A stretch of DNA of 64,000 nucleotides from Streptomyces sp. V3I7 (GTDB lineage: Bacteria > Actinomycetota > Actinomycetes > Streptomycetales > Streptomycetaceae). Position numbers and translations under genes: made by a program. Where the stretch lies: assembly GCF_030817495.1 (NCBI RefSeq), contig NZ_JAUSZK010000001.1:1302001-1366000 (forward strand). Direction: 5' to 3'. The notes beneath the pieces were generated by a model. The model was not told the origin of the DNA. It was given only the letters and a program-made list of their open reading frames with translations, and did not search any database. The stretch's first letter is position 1. Each line of letters opens with the position of its first letter. Positions 26,464-34,714 of this stretch are shown one piece after another.

Positions 26464-27683
26464 GAGAGCCCGGCATCTCCGTCGTGATCTGCGTGTACAC
26501 CGAGGACCGCTGGGACGACATCCTCGCGGCGGTCTCCTCGGTGCGCGCGCAGTCGTACCCGGCCGGAGTCGGCGCCGCCCTTGGCCATGGCGATCATCCC
26601 GGCGGCCTGGACGGCGTCGCGGTGGGGCTCGGACCAGCCCTTGCGCTCGTCGTCGGCGTCGGCGGGCTCGACGTAGCACTCGGCCCACCACAGCGGCAGG
26701 TCCCGGGTCCTGCGGCGCACCCAGTCGCCGACGGCCGTGAGCTTGTCGGTGGCCGCGAACTCGTCGAGCAGCAGTTCGTCGTCGTTGGTGTAGCTGGAGC
26801 CGTCGACGACCACGAAGTCGGCGCCCGCCTTGTGGGTGTTCCAGTAGTCGAAGGCGTCGAGGACCCGCTGGTCCATGGCGCCCCAGGGCCCCTTGAAGGT
26901 CTTCGAGGCGTCGCCCTGGCGCGGGTCGACGCTGTCCATGACGAGGTAGGGGCCGCCGACCATGATGTCTCGGTCGACCTTCTTCAGCGCCTTGTACACG
27001 AGGTTGTACATCGCGGTGTACCCCTCGTAGTCCCAGCGGCCCCTGACGTCGTTCCAGAAGCCCTTGAACTCGTTCCAGACGATGAAGTGGCGTACGTCCG
27101 GATAGCGCCTGGCGACCGTCGCCGCGAGGTCGGCGAAGTCCTGGTAGTGGGCGGGGGGCGGCGCGGTCTCCAGGGCAGCCTGGCTCCAGTCGGTGTCGCC
27201 GGCACCGGACCTGCCGCCCTTCATCCAGTCCGGCGAACAGCACAGGGTGATGACCGGGGTGCCCTTGGAGCGACGGACGAAGTCGATACGGCGGTCCAGC
27301 GCGCCGAAGTCGTAACGCCCCTTCACCGGCTCGGGGTTGTCGGCACCCCAGCCCATGATGGCCTGGTTCTGCGGCAGCCCCGCGCTCGCCGCCAGCCGCT
27401 CGGCGACACGCCCGGTGGCCGCCGCGCCGCCCTCGTCGGCGCTGTACTGGGTGTGGGTGAATCCCCAGCCCACGTACGGCTCCGCCCGGGTCGGCGGGGT
27501 CGCCGGCGTGCCGTGCGCCTTGTCGCCCTCGCGCGAGGTTCCGGCGGTGCTGCCGCCGTCCCCGGGAAGCGTGGCGATCAGGGTCACCATCAGGGCCAGT
27601 ACGGCCGCGCCCACGCCGAGCAGAGCGGTGAGCCGCCACCGCCGCGTCGTCCCCGTACCCGCATTCCCCCCATGACGTGTCAT
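26322..27683 (-). pseudogene. Membrane-anchored glycoside hydrolase (TIM-barrel, GH39/xylosidase-like), C-terminus replaced
   Basis: From ATG 27683 the protein starts with a membrane anchor (LTALLGVGAAVLALMVTLIATL) and a linker, then a (beta/alpha)8 glycosidase. It shows WGFTHTQYSAD, a probable acid/base site in HFIVWNEFKGFWND (Asn-Glu pair) and a probable nucleophile region LPLWWAECYVEP. Homology ends at MIAMAKGGAD near 26568. The remaining about 80 residues to the stop at 26322 (Arg/Ser-rich) are antisense of the glycosyltransferase stub and upstream remnant. Both acid residues are kept, so activity is not excluded, but the C-terminal part of the domain is lost. Confidence 0.7.
26460..26567 (+). 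pseudogene. 5-prime stub of a family 2 glycosyltransferase
   Basis: From TTG 26460 the frame reads REPGISVVICVYTEDRWDDI then LAAVSSVRAQSYPA. This is the first beta-strand and helix of a GT2 glycosyltransferase: the SVVICVY nucleotide-binding strand and the SVRAQS helix end. Homology stops abruptly near 26567, where the sequence becomes antisense of the truncated glycoside hydrolase. Only about 35 of some 300 residues remain. The same frame stays open for a long way, but only as shadow of the gene opposite. Confidence 0.65.
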
Positions 27684-27871
27684 CAAGGACAACAGTGTCG
27701 GCGGGAGCCGGGCGCCGGGCAGGTCTCGGCGACGCACGGCTTCGTCACGGCCGAAGGGGCGGCCGGCCGGTGCCGCGGCGACGCCACATCCGCCGCACGG
27801 AGCACACGACACTCAACGCGCCCTGGGGGAAACGGGGTGCATGCGCCGCCTGTGTGCCGGATCATGGCGGC

Positions 27872-28966
27872 ATGTCTGCCAACCCGCACGACGCCCTGCC
27901 GATCCGGCTCCACGTCGACGACTCCGACTCGCCGTCCGACGTCGTCGACGCGCTGTTCCTCGGCCGGTTCGCGACGGGCGAGCAGCCGTACTCGCACGCG
28001 GTCACCATCGACCGGGTCCGCTCCGGGGCGACGCTGCTGCCGCACGGCGCCCGTGTGCTGCGTGTGGCCCGCGACGACGACCGCAGCGCGACCCTCGCGG
28101 AGGGCGACGACTGGACCCTGCTGATCTCGCGCTGGAACCGCGGCGCCGACGTCACGGTGACCGCGACCACCGCGGAGCTCGCGGCCCAGATGCTCGACGA
28201 GGCGACGGACGGCGCGGCGGACGAGCCGGAACCGCAGCCCGAGAACGTGACGATGGGCTTCTGGTACGTCTCCCCGAGGCGCGGCCCGCACCGTACGACC
28301 CGCCAGATCTCGGCGGGCACCTGGGACGAGGTGCGCCCCAACTACACGGCCCCGGTGGCCGAGGCGATGGACCGCCTGATGAAGACGACGCCCGAGGACA
28401 TCGCGGGCCGGCTCCTGCTGCTGCACGGACCGCCGGGCACCGGCAAGACCTCGGCGCTGCGCACGCTCGCCCGTTCCTGGCGCGACTGGTGCCAGGTGGA
28501 CTGCGTCCTCGACCCCGAGCGCCTGTTCTCCGACGTCGGCTATCTGATGGACATCGCGATCGGCGAGGACGACGCGACGGGAAAGGGCCGCTGGCGGCTG
28601 CTGCTCCTGGAGGACTGCGACGAGCTGATCCGGGGCGAGGCCAAGCACACGGCGGGCCAGGCCCTGTCCCGGCTGCTCAACCTCACCGACGGCCTGCTCG
28701 GCCAGGGCCGCAACGTCCTGGTCGGTGTCACCACCAACGAGGACCTGGAGCGCCTGCATCCCGCCGTGGTGCGCCCCGGCCGCTGCCTGGCCCGTATCGA
28801 GGTGGGGCCGCTGACCCGCCGCGAGGCCGTGAACTGGCTGGGCACGGAGGAGGGCGTGGCCCGCGAGGGGGCGACGCTGGCCGAGCTGTACGCGCTGCGC
28901 CGGGGCGCCTCCCCGACCTCGGTGCCGGGAGCCCGGGACGAGGCGGACGCGGGGCTGTATCTTTGA
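27872..28966 (+). CDS. DUF5925 / AAA-family ATPase
   Basis: This 364-residue cytoplasmic ATPase has an N-terminal domain of about 170 residues (DUF5925 type, ending ENVTMGFWYVSPRRGPHRTT). The AAA module follows with Walker A GPPGTGKTSALR, Walker B RLLLLEDCDEL, sensor 1 LVGVTTNEDLER and a Pro-Gly-Arg segment VVRPGRCLARIEV. ATG 27872 gives MSANPHDALP. Its substrate and partner are unknown; the family is common in streptomycetes. An IS200/IS605 derivative begins 6-7 bp after its stop codon. Confidence 0.85.
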   Translation: MSANPHDALPIRLHVDDSDSPSDVVDALFLGRFATGEQPYSHAVTIDRVRSGATLLPHGARVLRVARDDDRSATLAEGDDWTLLISRWNRGADVTVTATTAELAAQMLDEATDGAADEPEPQPENVTMGFWYVSPRRGPHRTTRQISAGTWDEVRPNYTAPVAEAMDRLMKTTPEDIAGRLLLLHGPPGTGKTSALRTLARSWRDWCQVDCVLDPERLFSDVGYLMDIAIGEDDATGKGRWRLLLLEDCDELIRGEAKHTAGQALSRLLNLTDGLLGQGRNVLVGVTTNEDLERLHPAVVRPGRCLARIEVGPLTRREAVNWLGTEEGVAREGATLAELYALRRGASPTSVPGARDEADAGLYL

Positions 28967-29022
28967 CTTGCACCTCGGGCTGAAGCCCGAGGATTCTGGC
29001 CTTCCGTTCCATTCCCGTGCCG

Positions 29023-29238
29023 CTACGCGGCACGGGCTTGGGTCGGGAATCCGTGGCTTCCTGTTTCTTCGCGCTGTGCCAGAGCGAGTTCTGGTCTCAT
29101 CGGCGCTCCGCAGGCCGATACCGCCAGTCCGGCGGCCGTCTTCACGTTGATCGCGGCATTGATGTCCCGGTCGTGGACCGCGCCGCAGGCGGCGCACGTC
29201 CACTCCCGGACATCGAGGGGCTTGGGTCCGTCTGGTAG
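29023..29238 (-). pseudogene. tnpB: tnpB 3-prime fragment (RNA-guided nuclease TnpB zinc-finger end)
   Basis: Read leftward the frame gives LDVREWTCAACGAVHDRDIN followed by AAINVKTAAG and stops at TAG (29025-29023) after PTQARAA. This is the C-terminal zinc ribbon (second CxxC pair) and last RuvC aspartate region (HDRDINAA) of IS605/IS1341-type TnpB. About 70 of some 380-400 residues remain, so nuclease activity is lost. The hairpin just downstream (28973-28992) is the end where the family's omegaRNA scaffold and guide junction lie. Confidence 0.8.
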
Positions 29239-29243
29239 GCACT

Positions 29244-29549
29244 GTGCGCATGGAGGAGATCATGCGATCCGTGTGCACGGACTTCGAGTGCGAGCTGGTG
29301 GAGTTCAACGGCGAGGACAACCACGTTCACCTGCTGGTGAATTTCCCGCCCAAGGTCGCCGTGACCAAGCTGGTCAACTCCCTCAAGGGCGTCTCCTCGC
29401 GCCGTCTGCGCCAGGAGTTCCCCGACCTGGTACGCCACTACTGGCGGGCCAACAAGCTGTGGTCCGGCTCCTACTTCGCCGGAACCGTCGGCGGCGCCCC
29501 GCTCACCGTGGTCAAGCAGTACATCGAACAGCAGAACCGGCCGGTGTGA
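29244..29549 (+). pseudogene. tnpA: IS200-type TnpA transposase, N-terminally truncated
   Basis: The frame (101 residues from GTG 29244) keeps the HUH motif (GEDNHVHLLVNF) and the catalytic tyrosine helix (VKQYIEQQNRPV) of Y1 HUH transposases. It also keeps SLKGVSSRRLRQEFP and HYWRANKLWSGSYF. Normal TnpA is about 130-140 residues. The first about 30 (first beta-strand and helix) are absent at the junction with tnpB, so it is probably inactive although all catalytic residues survive. Confidence 0.85.
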
Positions 29550-29755
29550 GCACCGCCCGGCTCCGCCGGGACCAGCCCTCGCGACACTCCGCACCGCAGA
29601 CGAAGAACTGCGGTGTCCGGCTCCGCCGGACCTTAAATCCGCGACGCTCCGCGTCGCCACCATCAGATTCGCTTCACCCCCGGCGTGAACGCCGGGGCAC
29701 TGCGAATAAATCCCGGTAGCGCGCCCGGCGCATACGAGGGTGCTTTGATGGACGT

Positions 29756-30529
29756 ATGACCCTGTACGTCGGGACGTCGGGGTGGCAGTACAAGTCCTGG
29801 CGGGGCGTCCTCTACCCCGCCGGCTGCCCGATGCGCCTGTGGCTGGAGGAGTACACCCGGCACTTCGACACGGTGGAGCTGAACAACGCGTTCTACCGGC
29901 TGCCGACGCGGGAGAACTTCGAGGGCTGGCGCAGCCGGCTGCCCGAGGGCTTCGTGGTGGCGGTGAAGGCGAGCCGCTATCTCACGCACATCAAACGGCT
30001 GCGCGATCCCGAGGAGCCGGTGCACCGGCTGATGAGCCACGCGGCGGGCCTCGGCCCCCATCTGGGCCCGATCCTCCTCCAGCTCCCGCCGAACCTGCAG
30101 GCCGACCCGCCCCTGCTGGACGCCTGCCTCGCCTGCTTCCCGTCCGGGACCCGGGTCGCGGTGGAGCCCCGCAACGACACCTGGTGGACACGGGAGACCC
30201 GGGACGTCCTTCAGGCGCGGGGCGCGGCCCTGTGCTGGGCCGACGTCCAGGCCCACCCCGTCACCCCACTGTGGCGCACCACGGACTGGGGCTATCTGCG
30301 CCTGCACGAAGGACGCGCCCGCCCGCGGCCGCGCTACGGCGCCCAGGCGCTGGAGACGTGGGTCGACCGGATCGCGACCACCTGGTCCGACGCCGACGAC
30401 GTGTTCACCTACTTCAACAACGACTCGCGCGGGGCGGCGGTGAAGGACGCGGCGGCCTTCGCGCGGACGGCGGAGAAGGCGGGCCTGACGGTGACACGCA
30501 CCCCCGCGGAACTCGCGGCGCGCTCCTGA
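29756..30529 (+). CDS. DUF72 domain protein
   Basis: This 257-residue cytoplasmic TIM-barrel-like protein belongs to the DUF72 (YecE) family. It opens with TLYVGTSGWQYKSWRGVLYP and has FDTVELNNAFYRLP, FVVAVKASRYLTHIKRL and the C-terminal DDVFTYFNNDSRGAAVKDA. Length is normal for the family, whose biochemical role is not established. ATG 29756 follows the IS remnant by about 50 bp. Confidence 0.92.
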   Translation: MTLYVGTSGWQYKSWRGVLYPAGCPMRLWLEEYTRHFDTVELNNAFYRLPTRENFEGWRSRLPEGFVVAVKASRYLTHIKRLRDPEEPVHRLMSHAAGLGPHLGPILLQLPPNLQADPPLLDACLACFPSGTRVAVEPRNDTWWTRETRDVLQARGAALCWADVQAHPVTPLWRTTDWGYLRLHEGRARPRPRYGAQALETWVDRIATTWSDADDVFTYFNNDSRGAAVKDAAAFARTAEKAGLTVTRTPAELAARS

Positions 30530-30559
30530 GGCGTCGCTGCGCTGCCGGACGCAGCAGGT

Positions 30560-30928
30560 TCAGTCCTCGTAGGCGGCGCGCAGGGCGTCCCGTACGGCGG
30601 CGAGGGCGTCGGCCTCGCCCAGTCCGAGGCGCCGTACGCGCTCGGCGTAGGCCTGCGCGGCCGTCGCCGCCTCCCGGTCCGCGGCCTGGCCGGCGGCCGC
30701 GACGAACGTGCCGTTGCGCCCCCGCGTCTCGATCACGCCGTCCGTCTCCAGGGCCCGGTAGGCCTTGGCGACCGTGTTCGCGGCCAGCCCCAGCGACTCG
30801 GCCAGCCCGCGCACGGTCGGCAGCCGGTATCCCACGGGCAGCGCCCCGGACCGGGCCTGCTCGGAGATCTGGGCCCGCACCTGCTCGTACGGCGCTGCGC
30901 TGTCGTCGATGTGGATCTTCAAGGTCAC
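30560..30928 (-). CDS. Short GntR-family regulator (YtrA-like)
   Basis: This 122-residue protein consists of a GntR winged helix (residues about 5-75: APYEQVRAQISEQARSG, RLPTVRGLAESLGLAANTVA, YRALETDGVIETRGRNGTF) and a short C-terminal helix pair, the size of YtrA-type regulators. GTG 30928 (VTLKIHIDD) is chosen; the longer start lacks a ribosome site. It is divergent from the tandem GNAT gene by about 70 bp, so it may control that gene and itself. Confidence 0.88.
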   Translation of the reverse strand: MTLKIHIDDSAAPYEQVRAQISEQARSGALPVGYRLPTVRGLAESLGLAANTVAKAYRALETDGVIETRGRNGTFVAAAGQAADREAATAAQAYAERVRRLGLGEADALAAVRDALRAAYED

Positions 30929-30999
30929 GCAGCGATTGTCCCGCACCCGCCGGAAAATGGGAGGCATACCCGTTTGCCCGCGCCGTAACGTGCGTCTCC

Positions 31000-31965
31000 A
31001 TGACAGTGACCGTGCGCGACCTCCGCCAGGAGGACCCCGCCGACGTAGGGGACTTCGCCCATGTCCGCCATCTCGCCCTTCCGTTCATCCTGTGGACGCC
31101 GGCCGCCATCCTCCACCGCCTCGTCCACACGTCCCCGAAGGCCCGCTTCCGGTCCCTCGTCGCGCAGGAGGACGGCGAGGTGATCGGCACGGCCCAGACC
31201 AGCCTCGCCCATGACAGCCCGGAGCCCGGCCAGGGCTTCCTCAACATCTACGTCCATCCGGGTCGCACCGGGCGGGGCGCCGGCACCGCCCTGGTCCGCG
31301 CCGCCGAGGAGCACCTGGCGGCGCACGGCGCGACCAAGCTGTTCGCCTGGGTCCTGGACGGGCCCGGCAACCGCGCCTTCGCCGAGCGGCACGGATACCG
31401 GAGCAGCCGCTCCGCCCACTTCCTGCGCCGCGACCTGACCAAGGACACGCTGCCGCCCCGGCAGCCCCTCCCGCCCGGCGTCGAACTGCGCACGGCCGCC
31501 GACTACGCGGACGACCCGCGCCCGCTGTTCACCCTGGACGCGGAGACGATGGCGGACGAACCGAGCGATGTCGACTCCGAGTTCACCGACTTCGAGGCGT
31601 GGGTCGAGGAGAGCTGGCAGCACCCGCTGCTCGACCGGGAGCTGACCTCGGTCGCCGTCGTCGACGGCCGCCCCGCCGCGTTCAGCGTGGCGTGGACCGA
31701 CGGCGGCACCCTCCCCCACTCTCGACTCCGCTCGAGCGGGGGGACCCCCATCGCCACCGCCATGACCGGCACCGCCCGCGCCTTCCGCGGCCGCGGTCTG
31801 GCCAAGCTCGTGAAGAACGACTCCCTGCACCGCGCCCGCGCCGCCGGGTACACCGAGGCGCTCACGGGCAACGACACCGGCAACGACCCGATGCTCGTGG
31901 TGAACCGCTGGCTCGGCTACGAGATCTGTGGAACGGAGGTGCGCTATGTCCGCGAACTCGGCTGA
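31000..31965 (+). CDS. Tandem-domain GNAT N-acetyltransferase
   Basis: This 321-residue protein has two GNAT folds. In the first, the acetyl-CoA loop is VHPGRTGRGAGTALV near residue 88; in the second it is ARAFRGRGLAKLV near residue 265. The layout resembles mycothiol synthase-type tandem GNATs, but I see no specific signature. A palindromic repeat at 31711-31750 inserts about 13 residues (around LPHSRLRSSGGTP) in the second domain without breaking the frame. The downstream DUF402 gene overlaps by 20 bp. Confidence 0.87.
   Translation: MTVTVRDLRQEDPADVGDFAHVRHLALPFILWTPAAILHRLVHTSPKARFRSLVAQEDGEVIGTAQTSLAHDSPEPGQGFLNIYVHPGRTGRGAGTALVRAAEEHLAAHGATKLFAWVLDGPGNRAFAERHGYRSSRSAHFLRRDLTKDTLPPRQPLPPGVELRTAADYADDPRPLFTLDAETMADEPSDVDSEFTDFEAWVEESWQHPLLDRELTSVAVVDGRPAAFSVAWTDGGTLPHSRLRSSGGTPIATAMTGTARAFRGRGLAKLVKNDSLHRARAAGYTEALTGNDTGNDPMLVVNRWLGYEICGTEVRYVRELG
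31711..31750. repeat. Dispersed palindromic repeat, copy 3 (inside the GNAT gene)
   Basis: CTCCCCCACTCTCGACTCCG followed by CTCGAGCGGGGGGACCCCCA is a full-length copy of the dispersed palindrome, in frame within the second GNAT domain. Confidence 0.75.
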
Positions 31966-32446
31966 TCCCGCACGCCTTGTGGACGTCGTCCTCGTCAAGG
32001 GCGGCCGTACGAAGATCCGTTACGCGAGCGAGCTGCTCGACGACGACGGCACCCGGATCACCGTACGCGCCGCCTGGGCGGGGGCCGGCACCCGTGACTT
32101 CGGCTTCGTGCGCTTCGAACCCGGTGACGTCTTCACCGAGTACTACTGGCGCGACCGCTGGTACGCGGTGAAGGAGGTCCGCGCCGCCGACGGCTCCCTC
32201 AAGGGCTGGTACTGCGACATCACCCGCCCGGCCACCCTCACCGGCGCGGACCTGGTCGTCGAGGACCTCGACCTGGACCTGTGGCGCTCCGCCGACGGCA
32301 AGGACGTACGGCGCCTGGACGAGGACGAGTTCGCGGAGAGCGGCCTCGCGGACCGGGACCCCCAGGCGGCGGCCGCCGCCGTCGCCGCGCTGGACGAGCT
32401 GGAGTCCCTGGCCCGCACGGACGACTTCACGACGCTGCTGGCCTGA
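31946..32446 (+). CDS. DUF402 domain protein
   Basis: This 166-residue cytoplasmic protein has a DUF402 core (FRFEPGDVFTEYYW-like FVRFEPGDVFTEYYWRDRWY, GWYCDITRPA, VEDLDLDLW). Family members include small nucleoside-diphosphate phosphatases. Residues that bind metal in those are acidic, and several Asp are present in DLVVEDLDLDLW. ATG 31946 follows GGAGG by 7 bp and overlaps the GNAT gene by 20 bp. The phosphatase role is inferred from the family only. Confidence 0.85.
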   Translation: MSANSADPARLVDVVLVKGGRTKIRYASELLDDDGTRITVRAAWAGAGTRDFGFVRFEPGDVFTEYYWRDRWYAVKEVRAADGSLKGWYCDITRPATLTGADLVVEDLDLDLWRSADGKDVRRLDEDEFAESGLADRDPQAAAAAVAALDELESLARTDDFTTLLA

Positions 32447-32460
32447 CCGGCCGGCCGGGC

Positions 32461-33084
32461 TCACACCGTCGCCACCACCGCGTACCGCTCGTCGTCCACG
32501 TCCTTCCCCCACAGCCGGGCGTCGTCCGACAGCCGCTCCACACGCACGGACGCGGCGAGCGGTTCCAGCAGCCGGGTGAGCCGGCCGGCGGATATCCCGA
32601 CCGGTGCGATCGTCCCCCACACCCCCTCGACCAGCACGAAACGCCCTCCGGGCCGCAGCAGTTCCCGCCAGTGCGCCAGCACGCGGTCGGGCAGCGTCCA
32701 CAGCACATGCCGTACGAGAACGACGTCGAACCGCCGCTCCCCCACCGGCGGCGCGGCCGCGTCACCGTCGAGGAACACCGCCTGCCGGCCGGCCTGTCCG
32801 AACTTGGCGCGGGCCAGCTCCGTCATGCGCGCGGACCGGTCGACGCCGGTGATCCGGTGCCCCTGCTCGGCGGCGAGGAGCGACAGACTGCCGGTGCCGC
32901 ACCCGAGGTCGAGCACATCGGCGGCCGGTGCGGGCAGCCACGCCGCGAGCCGCTCGGCCCATGCCGCACGGACCTCGGGGTCGCGCAGCCCGTGATCCGG
33001 CTCCTCGTCGAAGCCGCGCGCCTCGGCGTCCCAGTCGACGTCCACCCCTGCCACAGCCATGCGATCGCTCCCGTTCGTCGTCAT
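32461..33084 (-). CDS. Class I SAM-dependent methyltransferase
   Basis: This 207-residue methyltransferase has motif I VLDLGCGTGSLSLLAAEQG near residue 62, the acidic end of motif II in ITGVDRSARM and motif IV FDVVLVRHVLWTLPD, followed by LLRPGGRFVLVEG. ATG 33084 (MTTNGSD) or ATG 33060 (MAVAGVD) could start it. The acceptor is unknown. It converges on the DUF402 gene. Confidence 0.88.
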   Translation of the reverse strand: MTTNGSDRMAVAGVDVDWDAEARGFDEEPDHGLRDPEVRAAWAERLAAWLPAPAADVLDLGCGTGSLSLLAAEQGHRITGVDRSARMTELARAKFGQAGRQAVFLDGDAAAPPVGERRFDVVLVRHVLWTLPDRVLAHWRELLRPGGRFVLVEGVWGTIAPVGISAGRLTRLLEPLAASVRVERLSDDARLWGKDVDDERYAVVATV

Positions 33085-33127
33085 GACCCAAGCGTGGCAC
33101 CCGCCACTGACAATCGGCCCCGGCCGG

Positions 33128-33592
33128 TCAGTCGAGCCGCTTGCGGTAGTGGATGCGGTCGCAGGGACCGTCCACCCGCCGCTCCACCACCTCGTAGCCG
33201 TACCGCGGATAGATCTTCTGGTTCTCCCACATCAGGGCATTGGTGTAGAGCCGCACCTCGCTCAGCCCCAACTCCCGCGCGCGGACGTCCACGAAGCGCA
33301 GCAACCGCCCGCCGACGCCGGTGCCGTGCGCGTCGGGGCGGACGGCGATGCTGTCGAGAAACAGGTGGTCCGAAAACGCCTCGACCACGACGAGACCGAT
33401 CACGGGCGACCCGGTGACGAACACCTTTCCGCCCGCCACGTTCGCCATGTGGTCCGCCTCCATGGGTTGTGGCACTACTCCGATGCGCTCGATGTAGTGG
33501 TGGTACGCCATGTCGGTCACGGCCTTCACGGCCGGCACGTCGGCGGCGACGGCCGCGCGGACCCCCGCGCTCTGGACCCCTTCATGTGTCAT
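33128..33592 (-). CDS. GNAT-family N-acetyltransferase
   Basis: This 154-residue single-domain GNAT has LFLDSIAVRPDAHGTGVGGR with the acetyl-CoA loop AHGTGVGGRLL near residue 93, then EVRLYTNALMWENQKIYPRYGYEVVERR. The last is the NAL-helix pattern found in many small-molecule acetyltransferases. ATG 33592 (MTHEGVQSAG) is chosen. The substrate is unknown. Confidence 0.88.
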   Translation of the reverse strand: MTHEGVQSAGVRAAVAADVPAVKAVTDMAYHHYIERIGVVPQPMEADHMANVAGGKVFVTGSPVIGLVVVEAFSDHLFLDSIAVRPDAHGTGVGGRLLRFVDVRARELGLSEVRLYTNALMWENQKIYPRYGYEVVERRVDGPCDRIHYRKRLD

Positions 33593-33615
33593 GCCGCGCA
33601 CAGTACCCATCAAAG

Positions 33616-33655
33616 CCCGGGGCCTGACCGGCGGTTCGGCCGGTCAGGCCCCGGG
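33616..33655. terminator. Strong hairpin terminator after the lipase gene
   Basis: A perfect 17-bp stem (33616-33632 with 33639-33655, CCCGGGGCCTGACCGGC) closes on a GGTTCG loop, 25 bp past the lipase stop. It is a G+C-rich terminator without a U-tract, the usual streptomycete form. Confidence 0.7.
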
Positions 33656-33680
33656 GATGCGCACGACCTCGGAGTCGGCC

Positions 33681-34544
33681 TCAGCTGAAGACCGACGCGC
33701 AGGTGGTGGGGGTGGCGTGCGCGGGGTCGAGGGCGTTGGCGACCTCGTGGAAGGCGATCCGGTCGGTGGTGCCGATCGCCACGTGCTCGGAGAGGTCGAG
33801 CGAGCACAGGTCCTGGAGCAGGACGTTCTTGACGTCCGTTCCGCTCAGGAACTGGCTGCGCCAGGGGGTGACCACCTCGTCGTACTTGGTGGCGATGACG
33901 GTGTAGTGGACGCCGGGGACGGTGTCGCCGCCCGCGTTGAGCTTGGTGAGGAGGTCGGACCCGGTGATCTGGTCGGCCATGGCGGGGGTGGTGGCCTTGA
34001 TCAGGTCCTCGGCGCCGGGGAAGTACGGCAGCAGGCTGGTGAGGCCGTTGAGGTCGGTGCCGTGGTTGCTGGGGGCGATGCCGACGAGGGCGTTCACCTT
34101 GGCGGCGCCGCCGAGGAACTTCAGGTAGTAGCGGGGCATCATGCCGCCCTGGGAGTGACCGACCAGGTCGGCCTTGGCGGCTCCGGTGGCACCGAGCACC
34201 TTGTCGACGTAGACCGACAGCTGCTCTGCCGACTTGTCGACGGGCCCGAGGCCGTAGAAGACGGGGACGCCGGACAGTTGCCCGTAGTCGAGGGAGAAGA
34301 CGCAGTATCCGCGGTCCTTCAGATACGGCGCCAGTGACACCCAGTTGTCGACGGAGTTCCCCAGCGTGCCGTGGACCAGCACGACGGGACGGGGGTGGGC
34401 CGCGGACGGCCTGCAAGAGAAGTCGTTCCAACCACTGCTGGGCCCCGTGGATTCCGCGTTGGCGGTGGCGGCGGGTACGACGGCGACGGCAGCGGTCAGC
34501 AGGAGTGCGGTGAGGGGTCTGACCACTCGCTTCCAGGGCAGCAT
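33681..34544 (-). CDS. Secreted alpha/beta-hydrolase lipase (triacylglycerol lipase)
   Basis: This 287-residue secreted lipase has a signal peptide (PLTALLLTAAVAVVPAATANA). The oxyanion region PVVLVHGTLGNSVDNW and the nucleophile elbow VGHSQGGMM are clear. The Asp may be in IATKYDEVVTPW and the His in LSEHVAIGTTDRIAFHEV. ATG 34544 has GGAG 9 bp upstream. It belongs to the extracellular lipase class of streptomycetes (LipA-like). A strong hairpin follows the stop. Confidence 0.9.
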   Translation of the reverse strand: MLPWKRVVRPLTALLLTAAVAVVPAATANAESTGPSSGWNDFSCRPSAAHPRPVVLVHGTLGNSVDNWVSLAPYLKDRGYCVFSLDYGQLSGVPVFYGLGPVDKSAEQLSVYVDKVLGATGAAKADLVGHSQGGMMPRYYLKFLGGAAKVNALVGIAPSNHGTDLNGLTSLLPYFPGAEDLIKATTPAMADQITGSDLLTKLNAGGDTVPGVHYTVIATKYDEVVTPWRSQFLSGTDVKNVLLQDLCSLDLSEHVAIGTTDRIAFHEVANALDPAHATPTTCASVFS

Positions 34545-34714
34545 CGTGTGATCTCCTTGCGGCTCAAGGGAGGTGCGACGGCCGTACTCCCTGTGATCCG
34601 GATCACGAGGATGCTGTTCATTCGTCAAGTTACGAGCGAGTAGCCCCACTGTGAAGCTACGTGTCAGTAAAAACTTCCATCAAACCCGGAACACAGCCAC
34701 CTGCCTACGGACCG

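Larger units (their letters stand above)
28973..29697. mobile_element. Internally deleted IS200/IS605-family element
   Basis: The element has an 8-bp hairpin with a TGAA loop at each end: 28973-28992 (CCTCGGGC-TGAA-GCCCGAGG) and 29678-29697 (CCCCGGCG-TGAA-CGCCGGGG). Inside are the 3-prime part of tnpB (leftward) and the 3-prime two thirds of tnpA (rightward), facing away from each other, with the 5-prime ends of both missing at about 29236-29250. Subterminal hairpins (CCGGCTCCGCCGG type) lie at 29562-29620. It inserted right behind the AAA ATPase stop codon. It cannot transpose on its own as printed. Confidence 0.8.

Noticed and set aside
26460..28124. 554-residue rightward open frame beginning as a glycosyltransferase
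   Set aside because: After about 35 residues it is antisense of the glycoside hydrolase; not a real fusion protein.
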